A program made the translations under genes and the position numbers. The notes below the pieces were generated by a model that searched no databases, was not told the origin of the DNA, and saw nothing but the letters and a program-made list of their open reading frames with translations. 38,471 bases of DNA from Lachnospiraceae bacterium (GTDB taxonomy: Bacteria > Bacillota_A > Clostridia > Lachnospirales > Lachnospiraceae): positions 1 to 38,471 of the forward strand of contig JAEEXJ010000017.1 of assembly GCA_016291475.1 (NCBI GenBank). The letters are read 5' to 3'. Positions 31,772-38,471 of the stretch are shown piece after piece (within the stretch, counting starts at the first letter, position 1; each line of letters begins with the position of its first letter).

Positions 31772-32481
31772 TTCAGAATATACCCCATTCCTCTCCTGGT
31801 TGTAATGGCATTGCTTATGCCTATCTGTTCAAGCTTGCCCTTAAGACGCGTCATATTAACCGTAAGAGTATTGTCATCCACAAATGCTTCGTTGTCCCAA
31901 AGTTCTTCCATTATCCTGTCTCTCGAAACTATCTCTCCCTGCCCCGATACCAGCAGCCTGAGAATATGGAATTCATTCTTGGTAAGTTCGGCTTCCTCTC
32001 CGCTCTCGGATCTGATCTTTCCCTTCGACATATCTATCATAAAAATATTACCGTCTGCGGTCTGAACGGATTTGGTCTCCGATGCCGATGAAGCTGCAGC
32101 GTAAACTCTTCTCAAGACATTTTCGATCCTCGCAAGAAGTATTCTCGTATTAAACGGTTTCGGAACAAAATCGTCCGCACCGTTTTGAATACTCATAAGT
32201 TCGGTGAGTTCACTGTTGTCGCTGGTGATCATGATGACGGGAATACCGCTTCGTTCTCTGAAGGCTTTACATATCCTTATTCCGTCAAATCCGGGAAGAG
32301 AAATATCAAGCAGCAAAAGTGACAGATCCGCTCCGAGCAGCAGATCTGTCATCTTATCTTCGCTTATTCCGGCGTAACTGTCGGGAGTTATAAACTCCGC
32401 TTCATACCCGTTTTTTTCAAGAAAAATTTTTAATTCGGAACCGATCTTAAGATCATCTTCCAAAATTCCGATCCGGTACAT
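31768..32481 (-). CDS. OmpR-family response regulator (BceR-like)
   Basis: A 237-residue regulator with a receiver domain (phosphoacceptor Asp59 in LLLLDISLPG, Lys108 in FVPKPFN, acidic pocket LEDD at 7-10) and a C-terminal winged helix (ELTKNEFHILRLL, then VDDNTLTVNMTRLKGKLEQIG and TRRGMGYIL). It is translationally coupled to the kinase. A TTACA-N4-TGTAA site matching the consensus of BceR-type regulators lies far upstream at 36717-36730, at the head of the gene cluster, so it may switch on the whole unit. Confidence 0.94.
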   Translation of the reverse strand: MYRIGILEDDLKIGSELKIFLEKNGYEAEFITPDSYAGISEDKMTDLLLGADLSLLLLDISLPGFDGIRICKAFRERSGIPVIMITSDNSELTELMSIQNGADDFVPKPFNTRILLARIENVLRRVYAAASSASETKSVQTADGNIFMIDMSKGKIRSESGEEAELTKNEFHILRLLVSGQGEIVSRDRIMEELWDNEAFVDDNTLTVNMTRLKGKLEQIGISNAITTRRGMGYILN

Positions 32482-32499
32482 AGGTACATCTCCATCTTT

Positions 32500-34479
32500 T
32501 TATATACCGACTATTTTTCTACATCCCTCGTAGGTTGTCAAGAAATAGCCGCCATATATCAGTACCATTATGATAAGGGAGAGTATTATGCCCTGTCCCA
32601 TATTTATCATTCCGAGGGAACTCATGAAGCCTTTTACAAATCGTACGCCGAATATCGTATTCAGGATCGCAAGTGCAAGAGGAAGCATGAAGAAAGAAAA
32701 CACTCTTGTAAACAAAGCTTTCTTTCTCGCGGGACCGCCCGCACCGATATATTTGAGGATCCTGAATTGTGATGCGGAGTCTATGGAATCGGAAAGCATC
32801 TTAAGTCCGATTATCGCAGCACCGGATATTACAAATACGATTCCAAGATACAGTACTACGAATACGATTATTACCGTCATGCTTATACTGCTTGATCTGA
32901 TGGCTTTCTTCGTAGTGTAGAATACATCGTCTGTAAGCTCACTCAAAACGGCATCCGCTTTTTCACCCGCTTCTTCGCTTGAGTAATTGGCTGCTATAAA
33001 ATTACTGATATTTTCAAGCGTGCATTCCGGTGAATCGATCACTGCGTCCGGAAGAACCACAATACCGAGATTGGCCTCCATTCCCGACATGAGTACACAC
33101 TCCGGAATGACATGGTCGTAAGCGGGAGTAAGATCCGTGCCTGATACAGTCAGGACATTTCCGTCCTTAAGGGCTTTGTTTGCAATGGATCCCATCATAT
33201 CGAAATCCAGAATGAATGCATACTGATCATCGGTCATATCCAGTCTGTCACGGCCGTACAGATCCTCGATGAGGTTATATTCGGAAAGGCGCATGACTCC
33301 GACCATGGAATCCCATTCCGCCATTCTGAACGTTTCCGAAGCTTCTTCCAGATGATCTCCCAAAAGAGTCCTTAATGTCACTTCGGATCCTTTATAGACA
33401 GGTATCGTAAGGCAGTCAGATGACCACTCTTCCATGGGAATATCATGCTCCTCAAAAAAGCCTGCGGGATCAAGTGAAAACAGATCCATGGTTATATCCA
33501 CGGGAGTAAAATTCCCGAGCCTTTCATTAAAGTAATTCCTTATGGAAAAACCTGTGGAGAAAAATAAAAGGGCAAGGAACAGAAGCAGGGATATTACCGC
33601 CATTGAAAAAGATGAAGTGTTAACACCCGAGCTGAACTGTCTTACCACGAAAGCATTAAGTCCCTTAGCATAAAACTTCTTGCAGGAAGAGCACGCACTT
33701 TGCAAAAAGCCGCCTGCCGAGCGGAAGAATAAAAACGTGCATATAAATCCGAGGATAATACATACAAAAAATTCGTTTCTCGACAGGTAAGCTCCGTAAA
33801 AACCAATCCGGATCCATGCATATACGAACCCGATAAGTGAAACGATAAAAAGCACCAGTGACAAAGTCGAATTTTTAAGAACTGTCTTCTCACTCTTTTT
33901 CGAAGCGGTGAGAAGATCTATGAGCTTGTTCTTCCTGACCGATCTTTTGTTGAGCAAAAAGACCACTACATATATTCCCACAAAACAAAGAAGTGTCTTT
34001 TCAAGAGCCTCTACGGAAATATCAAATCTGAATCCGGAAAGATCCATCACAAACATCTTCGCCACGATCACAGAAAGGCACTGGGATAAAACGATCCCGA
34101 ACAGAATTCCGATCACAAGAGAGAAGAATCCCACTATACAGGTTTCGTACAGAAGAATTCTTGATACCTTTGAAGGGCTCATCCCAAGCAGCATGTAAAT
34201 GCCGAATTCTTTTTTTCGTCTCTTGATCAGGAAATTATTCGCATATATGATGAGCAGTCCGAATATGATCGCAACGGCTATCGATACCATTCCGATCACG
34301 GTGACGAAATTATCAACCGCCACGTTTGAGGAACACATTGCTTCTTTCATGATCCCCTGTGTTCCCACCGCATTGAACATGTAGAAAATGGTCACACCCA
34401 GTATCAGTGTGAAGAAATATATGGAATAGTCACTGCGGCTCTTTTTGATATTTTTACGTGCTATATCAAACGATCTCAT
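32500..34479 (-). CDS. FtsX-like ABC permease, BceB-type
   Basis: I take ATG at 34479 (GGAGGTGA five bases upstream) as the start, giving 659 residues and a 14-bp overlap with the ATPase gene; an in-frame ATG at 34512 is possible but has no ribosome site. The protein has about ten helices: one near residue 20, three around 45-160, two around 195-245, two around 275-320, and three at the C-terminus. A large external domain lies between about 325 and 510. This topology is that of BceB permeases, which sense and detoxify cell-wall-active peptides such as bacitracin, and whose external domain contacts the peptide. Confidence 0.92.
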   Translation of the reverse strand: MRSFDIARKNIKKSRSDYSIYFFTLILGVTIFYMFNAVGTQGIMKEAMCSSNVAVDNFVTVIGMVSIAVAIIFGLLIIYANNFLIKRRKKEFGIYMLLGMSPSKVSRILLYETCIVGFFSLVIGILFGIVLSQCLSVIVAKMFVMDLSGFRFDISVEALEKTLLCFVGIYVVVFLLNKRSVRKNKLIDLLTASKKSEKTVLKNSTLSLVLFIVSLIGFVYAWIRIGFYGAYLSRNEFFVCIILGFICTFLFFRSAGGFLQSACSSCKKFYAKGLNAFVVRQFSSGVNTSSFSMAVISLLLFLALLFFSTGFSIRNYFNERLGNFTPVDITMDLFSLDPAGFFEEHDIPMEEWSSDCLTIPVYKGSEVTLRTLLGDHLEEASETFRMAEWDSMVGVMRLSEYNLIEDLYGRDRLDMTDDQYAFILDFDMMGSIANKALKDGNVLTVSGTDLTPAYDHVIPECVLMSGMEANLGIVVLPDAVIDSPECTLENISNFIAANYSSEEAGEKADAVLSELTDDVFYTTKKAIRSSSISMTVIIVFVVLYLGIVFVISGAAIIGLKMLSDSIDSASQFRILKYIGAGGPARKKALFTRVFSFFMLPLALAILNTIFGVRFVKGFMSSLGMINMGQGIILSLIIMVLIYGGYFLTTYEGCRKIVGI

Positions 34480-35236
34480 CAAGTTCACCTCCGAGAACCG
34501 TGGTAACATCAACTATCCTTCTGAAGAAATCCTTTCTGGTCTCATTTTCGTCTTTGACTATCTCGGTGAAGATCTTACCGTCCTTGATAAAAAGAATCCG
34601 GCCTGCATAGCTGGCAGAAAATGTATCGTGTGTAACCATAAGGATCGTGGAATGTCTTTCGGAATTTAACCTGCCGAGGCTTTCCATGAGAGCTTTCGAT
34701 GATTTGGAATCAAGAGCACCGGTGGGCTCGTCTGCAAGGACAAGTTCGGGATCGGTGACAACGGCTCTTGCGGCGGCAACTCTCTGCTTCTGTCCTCCGC
34801 TCATCTCATAAGGGAATTTATCAAGAACATCCACAATGCCCAGAAGCCCTGCGATATCTTCTATCTTAGGATTGATCCTGCTTTCTTCCTCACCTCTTAA
34901 GGAAAGGGCAAGTGCGATGTTTTCACGGGCCGTCATGGTATCTAAGAGATTGAAATCCTGAAAAATAAAACCGAGACTCTCTGCGCGGAACCTGTCCAAT
35001 TCTTTGCCTTTGAGAATTGCGATATTTTTATCCTTTATAAGAACCCTTCCCGCGGAAAGTGTATCGATCGTTGAAATACAATTAAGAAGCGTTGTTTTAC
35101 CGCTTCCGCTTGCACCCATGATCCCGACAAATTCTCCTTCGCTTACGGTAAAACTCAAGTCATTTAACGCCGGGGAGATGTTCCCTTTGTTTCCGTAATA
35201 CTTCTCTGCATTTTGTACTTCCAGGATAACTGACAT
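34466..35236 (-). CDS. ABC ATPase, BceA-type
   Basis: A 256-residue MacB/LolD-branch ATPase: Walker A GASGSGKTT (41-49), Q-loop FIFQDFNLLD, signature MSGGQKQRVAAARAVV, Walker B LVLADEPTGALD and His-switch TILMVTHD. A C-terminal tail of about 25 residues (ENETRKDFFRRIVDVTTVLGG) extends beyond the core, as in many BceA proteins. GGAGG precedes the ATG. It forms the transporter with the overlapping permease gene; the pair should respond to and remove peptide antibiotics from their lipid targets. Confidence 0.94.
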   Translation of the reverse strand: MSVILEVQNAEKYYGNKGNISPALNDLSFTVSEGEFVGIMGASGSGKTTLLNCISTIDTLSAGRVLIKDKNIAILKGKELDRFRAESLGFIFQDFNLLDTMTARENIALALSLRGEEESRINPKIEDIAGLLGIVDVLDKFPYEMSGGQKQRVAAARAVVTDPELVLADEPTGALDSKSSKALMESLGRLNSERHSTILMVTHDTFSASYAGRILFIKDGKIFTEIVKDENETRKDFFRRIVDVTTVLGGELDEIV

Positions 35237-35253
35237 TTATTCCTCCAAATAAC

Positions 35254-35279
35254 GGCCTGCCGGTGCTATCCGGCAGGCC
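35254..35279. other. Strong hairpin between the DUF4003-like and ABC ATPase genes
   Basis: GGCCTGCCGG and CCGGCAGGCC form a perfect 10-bp, GC-rich stem around a 6-base loop. On the minus strand the sequence after it is GTTATTTGGAGG, without a T-run, leading straight into the ribosome site of the ATPase gene. It may partly stop or process the transcript so that the two upstream genes and the transporter are made in different amounts. Confidence 0.6.
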
Positions 35280-35295
35280 CTGATCAAACTGATTA

Positions 35296-36279
35296 TTAAC
35301 GGCCTGAAGAGTTTGCGGCAGCGGATGCGGCAACTGCAACAAGCATAACTTCCATCGCAATGATGGTCTGAAGAGTTTCAACAATTACGGGGTTCTTCAT
35401 ATCGTTTCCGGCATAACCTTCGGAATCCGCTACGATAAGGGCTGCAAACATAAGTCTGTCGGATTTGCCCATGATGGACATTCCCATACCCTTCTGACTT
35501 GCAAGATACCTTTCTGTCTCACAGATTTCTTTTACAAGAGTATCGATATCTTTCTTACTTCCTATGAGCGCTCCGAGAGAAGCAAGTCCGTACTCTCTGC
35601 TGTATCTTCTGTGATTGGCTTTGAAGGTTTTGTAGATATCGATAACCTTACCGGCCTTATCTGCGGGAGATCCCTCCTGAAGAGTAAGAACCTCTGCAAG
35701 TCCCTGAACGGAATCGGAATTCCCCCTGAAAAAGGTCTTTAAGATCTTATAGTTTTCTTCAAGTTCTGCTGCGATATCCTCTACTTTTCTGTCGGTCATT
35801 GCAAGGCTGATCGCAAGAGGCATATCCTCTCTTCCGGTAAGCACGGGATGATCCTTCTTCATAGCCTTAAGAAGTCTGTTGAATTTCTCCACGATCTTAT
35901 CGGCGTCACCCTGACGGCCCGCATCTACGATATTGGCTGCGGCAACGACCATGAATGAATCCGGAAAGAGGCGGCCTTCCTTGATCTTACCATATACCGA
36001 GACAACATCCTTAATATACTTCTCGGGATCCGAAGAAAGTGCCATCTTGGTTACGATGAAAAGTCTGTCACCGGTTCTGAAGGGAGAAAACAACTCTGTA
36101 TTCTTCTTGAGAACTTTAAGGCTGTTCTTCATCGCATCAATATCGGCTTCCCTGTTATCCATGGTATAAATCATGCCGGAAAGCAGGCTCATAAGATGAA
36201 AATCCCATACGAATTTCTTATGGATCAGATTCTTATTGGAAGCAAACAGTTCTACTTTTCTCATTACATTTTCGGTCAT
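35296..36279 (-). CDS. DUF4003-like soluble protein
   Basis: A 327-residue, mostly alpha-helical protein with no signal peptide; its only strongly hydrophobic stretch is near the C-terminus (VETLQTIIAMEVMLVAVAASAAA). Features such as LMSLLSGMIYTMDNREAD, an SPFR turn, and the YASLGALIGSK-like segment EYGLASLGALIGSKKD fit the DUF4003 proteins of Firmicutes, a family without known function. It lies 28 bp after a small unknown gene and upstream of the BceAB-type transporter in the same orientation, behind a BceR-type site. I infer a role linked to the peptide-stress response but cannot define it. Confidence 0.7.
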   Translation of the reverse strand: MTENVMRKVELFASNKNLIHKKFVWDFHLMSLLSGMIYTMDNREADIDAMKNSLKVLKKNTELFSPFRTGDRLFIVTKMALSSDPEKYIKDVVSVYGKIKEGRLFPDSFMVVAAANIVDAGRQGDADKIVEKFNRLLKAMKKDHPVLTGREDMPLAISLAMTDRKVEDIAAELEENYKILKTFFRGNSDSVQGLAEVLTLQEGSPADKAGKVIDIYKTFKANHRRYSREYGLASLGALIGSKKDIDTLVKEICETERYLASQKGMGMSIMGKSDRLMFAALIVADSEGYAGNDMKNPVIVETLQTIIAMEVMLVAVAASAAANSSGR

Positions 36280-36307
36280 CTTAAATTCTCCTCTTACATT
36301 AAATTCA

Positions 36308-36634
36308 TCAGTTGATAGGGAATGCGGGCATTAACCAGATCATTCTGTACGCGATCCTGCGGATAAGGCTGTCGCCGCCATCTTCAAGATCCACTCCGTC
36401 GGAAGCACTTCTCAGGATTTTCCTTAAAAGGTTCTTTTCACGTAATTTCGCGGGAACAAATCTTGAATTATAGAAGACATAAGCATGTGCGAATATCTCG
36501 CATGAAAGCTGACTTTCGGTCATACCGTCGATCCTTCCGGATTCGAGAAGCTTTTCCGCTATAACCTTGCATTCTCTCCTTACGTATAACCTTTCGTTCA
36601 TCGGTATTCTTAATGTCTTTTTCTTAATGCTCAT
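36308..36634 (-). CDS. Small basic protein of unknown function heading the Bce-type cluster
   Basis: The start is taken as the second of two adjacent ATG codons (36634), 8 bases after AGGAG (36643-36647); a longer frame from 36694 lacks a ribosome site. The 108-residue product is basic and helical (MSIKKKTLRIPMNERLYVRREC...), with an amphipathic middle and an aromatic, hydrophobic end (RRIAYRMIWLMPAFPIN). No membrane helix or named domain is evident. It is followed after 28 bp by the DUF4003-like gene and preceded by the TTACA-N4-TGTAA palindrome. Confidence 0.65.
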   Translation of the reverse strand: MSIKKKTLRIPMNERLYVRRECKVIAEKLLESGRIDGMTESQLSCEIFAHAYVFYNSRFVPAKLREKNLLRKILRSASDGVDLEDGGDSLIRRIAYRMIWLMPAFPIN

Positions 36635-36705
36635 CATATGGTCTCCTATCGCCTGTCTGTGATCATAGGATACCAATACAAGAGCTTTGGTCACATCGAA
36701 TTATC

Positions 36706-36734
36706 TTACAGTAACCTTACAGTTTTGTAAGGTT
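36706..36734. promoter_or_regulatory. BceR-type response-regulator operator
   Basis: AACCTTACA (36713-36721) and TGTAAGGTT (36726-36734) are perfect 9-bp arms with a 4-bp spacer. The core TTACA-N4-TGTAA equals the consensus described for BceR-type regulators of Bacillus (TNACA-N4-TGTAA). A further direct TTACA lies at 36706-36710, 11 bp from the next copy, one helical turn. A -10-like TATGAT (36662-36667, minus) lacks a decent -35, as expected for an activator-dependent promoter. The cluster below it contains the matching regulator, kinase and transporter. Confidence 0.7.
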
Positions 36735-36742
36735 AAGATAAA

Positions 36743-36777
36743 AGTGGGGACGAAGACCTCCGGTCTTCGTCCCCACT
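36743..36777 (-). terminator. GTGGGGACG-type hairpin element 2, probable terminator of the PRPP-synthase gene
   Basis: AGTGGGGACGAAGACC and GGTCTTCGTCCCCACT form a perfect 16-bp stem with a 3-base loop, followed on the minus strand by TTTATC. It lies 22 bp after the stop at 36800. Its outer sequence matches the element at 30733-30761, but the inner stem is different. Confidence 0.75.
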
Positions 36778-36799
36778 GTAATATATATTAATTATTTGA

Positions 36800-37996
36800 T
36801 CACTCCGACATCTCAAGCTCGCCGGAATTATATCTGCGAACTATGCTCTGGATCCTCTCATTGGGATTGAGGAGATCCGAGATTGATGAATCGTGATTGA
36901 GAGTATCGATGATATATGCGATATACTTGCTCAGATCACAGCTGATGTACCACTCCTTCTTAAGAAGCTCGGGAGTCTGATAGATCAGGTTGGTGGTAAG
37001 GACTCTTGAGATGAGGCCCTTCTCGTAAGCTTCGTCAAATCTTGAAAGACCGCCGGTGAAAAGACCGAAGGTAGCAAATACGAAGATCTCACCTGCATTT
37101 CTCTTCTTAAGTTCTGCGGCAACCTCGAGAACTGAATCTCCGGATGAGATCATGTCATCGATGATGATCATATCCTTGCCGGCAACATCACTTCCCAAAA
37201 ACTCATGGGAGATGATGGGATTTCTGCCGTTTACGATCCTTCTGTAATCACGTCTCTTATAGAACATACCCATATCAAGGCCGAGAACGTTTGCAATATA
37301 GATAGCTCTTCTCATTCCGCCTTCATCGGGGGAAATTACCATCATGTGGTCCGCATCGATCTTAAGACCCTTAACATGCTTTAAGAGGCCTTTGATGAAC
37401 TGATAAGGAGTCTGAACGGTCTCGAATCCGTTTAAGGGAATTGCGTTCTGAACTCTGGGCTCATGTGCGTCGAAAGTGATGATATTATCAACACCCATAC
37501 GCACAAGCTCCTGAAGAGCTATCGCACAGTCCAGTGATTCTCTGGAAGTACGTCTGTCCTGGCGGCTCTCATAGAGGAAAGGCATAATAACGGTGATTCT
37601 TCTAGCCTTACCGCCTACGGCTGCGATGATCCTCTTAAGATCCTGATAGTGATCATCGGGGGACATGTGATTCTCATGTCCGCAAAGTGAATAAGTCTCG
37701 GAATAGTTAAGGACATCCACAAGGATGTAAAGATCGGCACCTCTTACGGATTCAAGGATCTCTCCTTTTCCTTCACCGGATCCGAATCTGGGTACTCTTG
37801 CTTTGAGAAGATACGAGTCTCTCTGATATCCCGAAAAAGCAAGCGATCCTTTGTGCTCGCTCTCTCTTTCGAAACGCCACTTGACCAGATAAGAGTCTAC
37901 TTTCTGGGCAAGATTCCTGCATCCGTCGAGGGAAATGATCCCCAGACTTCCTACGGGAATGCTTTCAAGATTTCTTTTCTCTTCACGCTTGGGCAT
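36800..37996 (-). CDS. prs: Ribose-phosphate pyrophosphokinase, long divergent form
   Basis: Start chosen at ATG 37996 with AGGAG 8 bases upstream (an ATG at 38014 is also in frame), giving 398 residues. It should make PRPP from ribose-5-phosphate and ATP. The PRPP-binding loop IIIDDMISSGDS, the DAHEPRVQ region, the catalytic flexible loop as YESRQDRRTSRESLD, and SPDEGGMRRA are present. It is about 80 residues longer than the usual 315-residue enzyme, with a divergent N-terminus (SLGIISLDGCRNLAQKVDSYL in place of FSGxxNxxLA) and a C-terminal extension ending in an acidic tail. The longer form appears in clostridial genomes. It follows the helicase-loader gene by about 14 bp. Confidence 0.9.
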   Translation of the reverse strand: MPKREEKRNLESIPVGSLGIISLDGCRNLAQKVDSYLVKWRFERESEHKGSLAFSGYQRDSYLLKARVPRFGSGEGKGEILESVRGADLYILVDVLNYSETYSLCGHENHMSPDDHYQDLKRIIAAVGGKARRITVIMPFLYESRQDRRTSRESLDCAIALQELVRMGVDNIITFDAHEPRVQNAIPLNGFETVQTPYQFIKGLLKHVKGLKIDADHMMVISPDEGGMRRAIYIANVLGLDMGMFYKRRDYRRIVNGRNPIISHEFLGSDVAGKDMIIIDDMISSGDSVLEVAAELKKRNAGEIFVFATFGLFTGGLSRFDEAYEKGLISRVLTTNLIYQTPELLKKEWYISCDLSKYIAYIIDTLNHDSSISDLLNPNERIQSIVRRYNSGELEMSE

Positions 37997-38010
37997 ATTA
38001 TATTCTCCTG

Positions 38011-38471
38011 TCATAAAACGCTCCGTAGATCCGGACCGTATAATCTCAAGACATCATATGAACCCGTTATTCGCGAAAAAACTCTGTCGGAATAACGGTC
38101 TCTTAACTGAGCCAGTTCCAGATTGGTGGATATGATCACAGACCTTCTGGAATTGTATCTCTCCGTTATGATCGAAAACAGTTCAGTTCCCACAAAAGAA
38201 TTCGTCATCTCGGTGCCCAGATCGTCCACGATCAGAAGATCGCAGTCATATATCCTCTCTCTTACGGCAGCCGCTTCGGGAAGTTTTTCCCTCGAAAACT
38301 GTGCCTCTGCCAGTGTATCGAAGAGAGTCTTGGCACTCATATAGACCACGCTGTGGTATGTTGCAATAAGATCCGATGCTATACAACAGCTCAGGAACGA
38401 TTTGCCGGTACCTACTGTACCACAAAAAAGGATATTTCGGTAGTAAGTCGGATCGTAGCCATGTCGTTCCT
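38011..38471 (-). CDS. dnaC: DnaC/DnaI-type replicative helicase loader (5' end outside window)
   Basis: The last 152 codons of a gene that enters from the right edge. Visible AAA+ motifs are Walker A FCGTVGTGKSF, Walker B LLIVDDLGTE, the sensor/arginine-finger region ISTNLELAQLRDRYSDRVFSRITGSY, and the C-terminal DVLRLYGPDLR. These match the ATPase domain of DnaC/DnaI loaders that place the replicative helicase on DNA; IstB-type transposition ATPases are related. Position next to a PRPP-synthase gene and the absence of an IstA transposase favour the chromosomal loader. The ATG inside the frame at 38349 is internal, because Walker A lies upstream of it. Confidence 0.85.
   Translation of the reverse strand, partial: ERHGYDPTYYRNILFCGTVGTGKSFLSCCIASDLIATYHSVVYMSAKTLFDTLAEAQFSREKLPEAAAVRERIYDCDLLIVDDLGTEMTNSFVGTELFSIITERYNSRRSVIISTNLELAQLRDRYSDRVFSRITGSYDVLRLYGPDLRSVL

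Noticed and set aside
34480..34512. Earlier start (ATG 34512) for the BceB-type permease
   Set aside because: It lies deeper inside the ATPase gene without a ribosome site; ATG 34479 follows GGAGGTGA.
38011..38471. IstB helper ATPase of an IS21-type insertion sequence
   Set aside because: The motifs are compatible, but there are no inverted ends, no IstA gene in view, and the adjacent PRPP-synthase gene and tight spacing fit the chromosomal helicase-loader locus.

Overview
The window looks like chromosomal DNA of a low-to-moderate-GC Firmicute, most probably a gut or rumen Lachnospiraceae (Butyrivibrio/Roseburia-like). This is inferred from strong AGGAGG-type ribosome sites, TTGACA/TATAAT promoters, a glgC-glgD pair, a helicase-loader/PRPP-synthase pair, a Bce-type peptide-sensing module and a GH36/GH2/GPH sugar operon. 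No rRNA, tRNA, CRISPR array, insertion sequence or prophage is visible. Thirty of the 31 genes lie on the minus strand; bioY alone is on the plus strand. The two end genes run off the window.

Layout along the minus strand (transcription runs from high to low coordinates). (1) 38471-36800: 3' end of a DnaC/DnaI-type helicase loader, then a long-form ribose-phosphate pyrophosphokinase, closed by a GTGGGGACG-type hairpin. (2) 36734-30770: a possible BceR-type operator, a small unknown protein, a DUF4003-like protein, an ABC ATPase and FtsX-like permease, and a response regulator with an intramembrane-sensing-type histidine kinase. This is an antimicrobial-peptide detoxification module with two extra genes at its head. 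(3) 30075-30715 (+): bioY behind two tandem BirA operators that overlap its promoter. (4) 29735-27249: glgC-glgD with an intrinsic terminator. (5) 27232-23024: pth-mfd. (6) 22954-21742: a secreted protein with two copies of a YYAxxYPDV...GKAEGR repeat and a lectin-like domain, with its own promoter and terminator. (7) 21691-13078: a galactoside operon of tetR, GH2 beta-galactosidase-like enzyme, GPH symporter, an unusual GT-B-like protein and GH36 alpha-galactosidase. It has an operator at the promoter and a strong terminator. (8) 13054-3923: a Fur-family box and promoter, then a small Cys/His membrane protein, a ZnuA-like lipoprotein with a His/Asp-rich loop, a complete Opp/Nik-type ABC transporter, a GH13 lipoprotein and a D-lactate-dehydrogenase-like protein. 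(9) 3892-1: a TetR-controlled ECF-type importer (S, T and a duplicated ATPase). Its ATPase polypeptide continues without a stop into an ABC-exporter-type membrane domain.

How the parts work together. Regions 8 and 9 look like two nutrient or metal uptake systems under separate control, one by a Fur-family box and the other by its own TetR with a possible DtxR-like palindrome. Region 7 would import and hydrolyse galactosides, and its GT-B-like member has no obvious role in simple hydrolysis. Region 4 stores glucose as glycogen. The items most worth following up are the ECF-ATPase/exporter fusion, the GT-B-like protein inside a galactosidase operon, the two-SBP metal operon with its small Cys/His membrane protein, and the BceR-type site that ties two uncharacterised genes to a peptide-sensing module.
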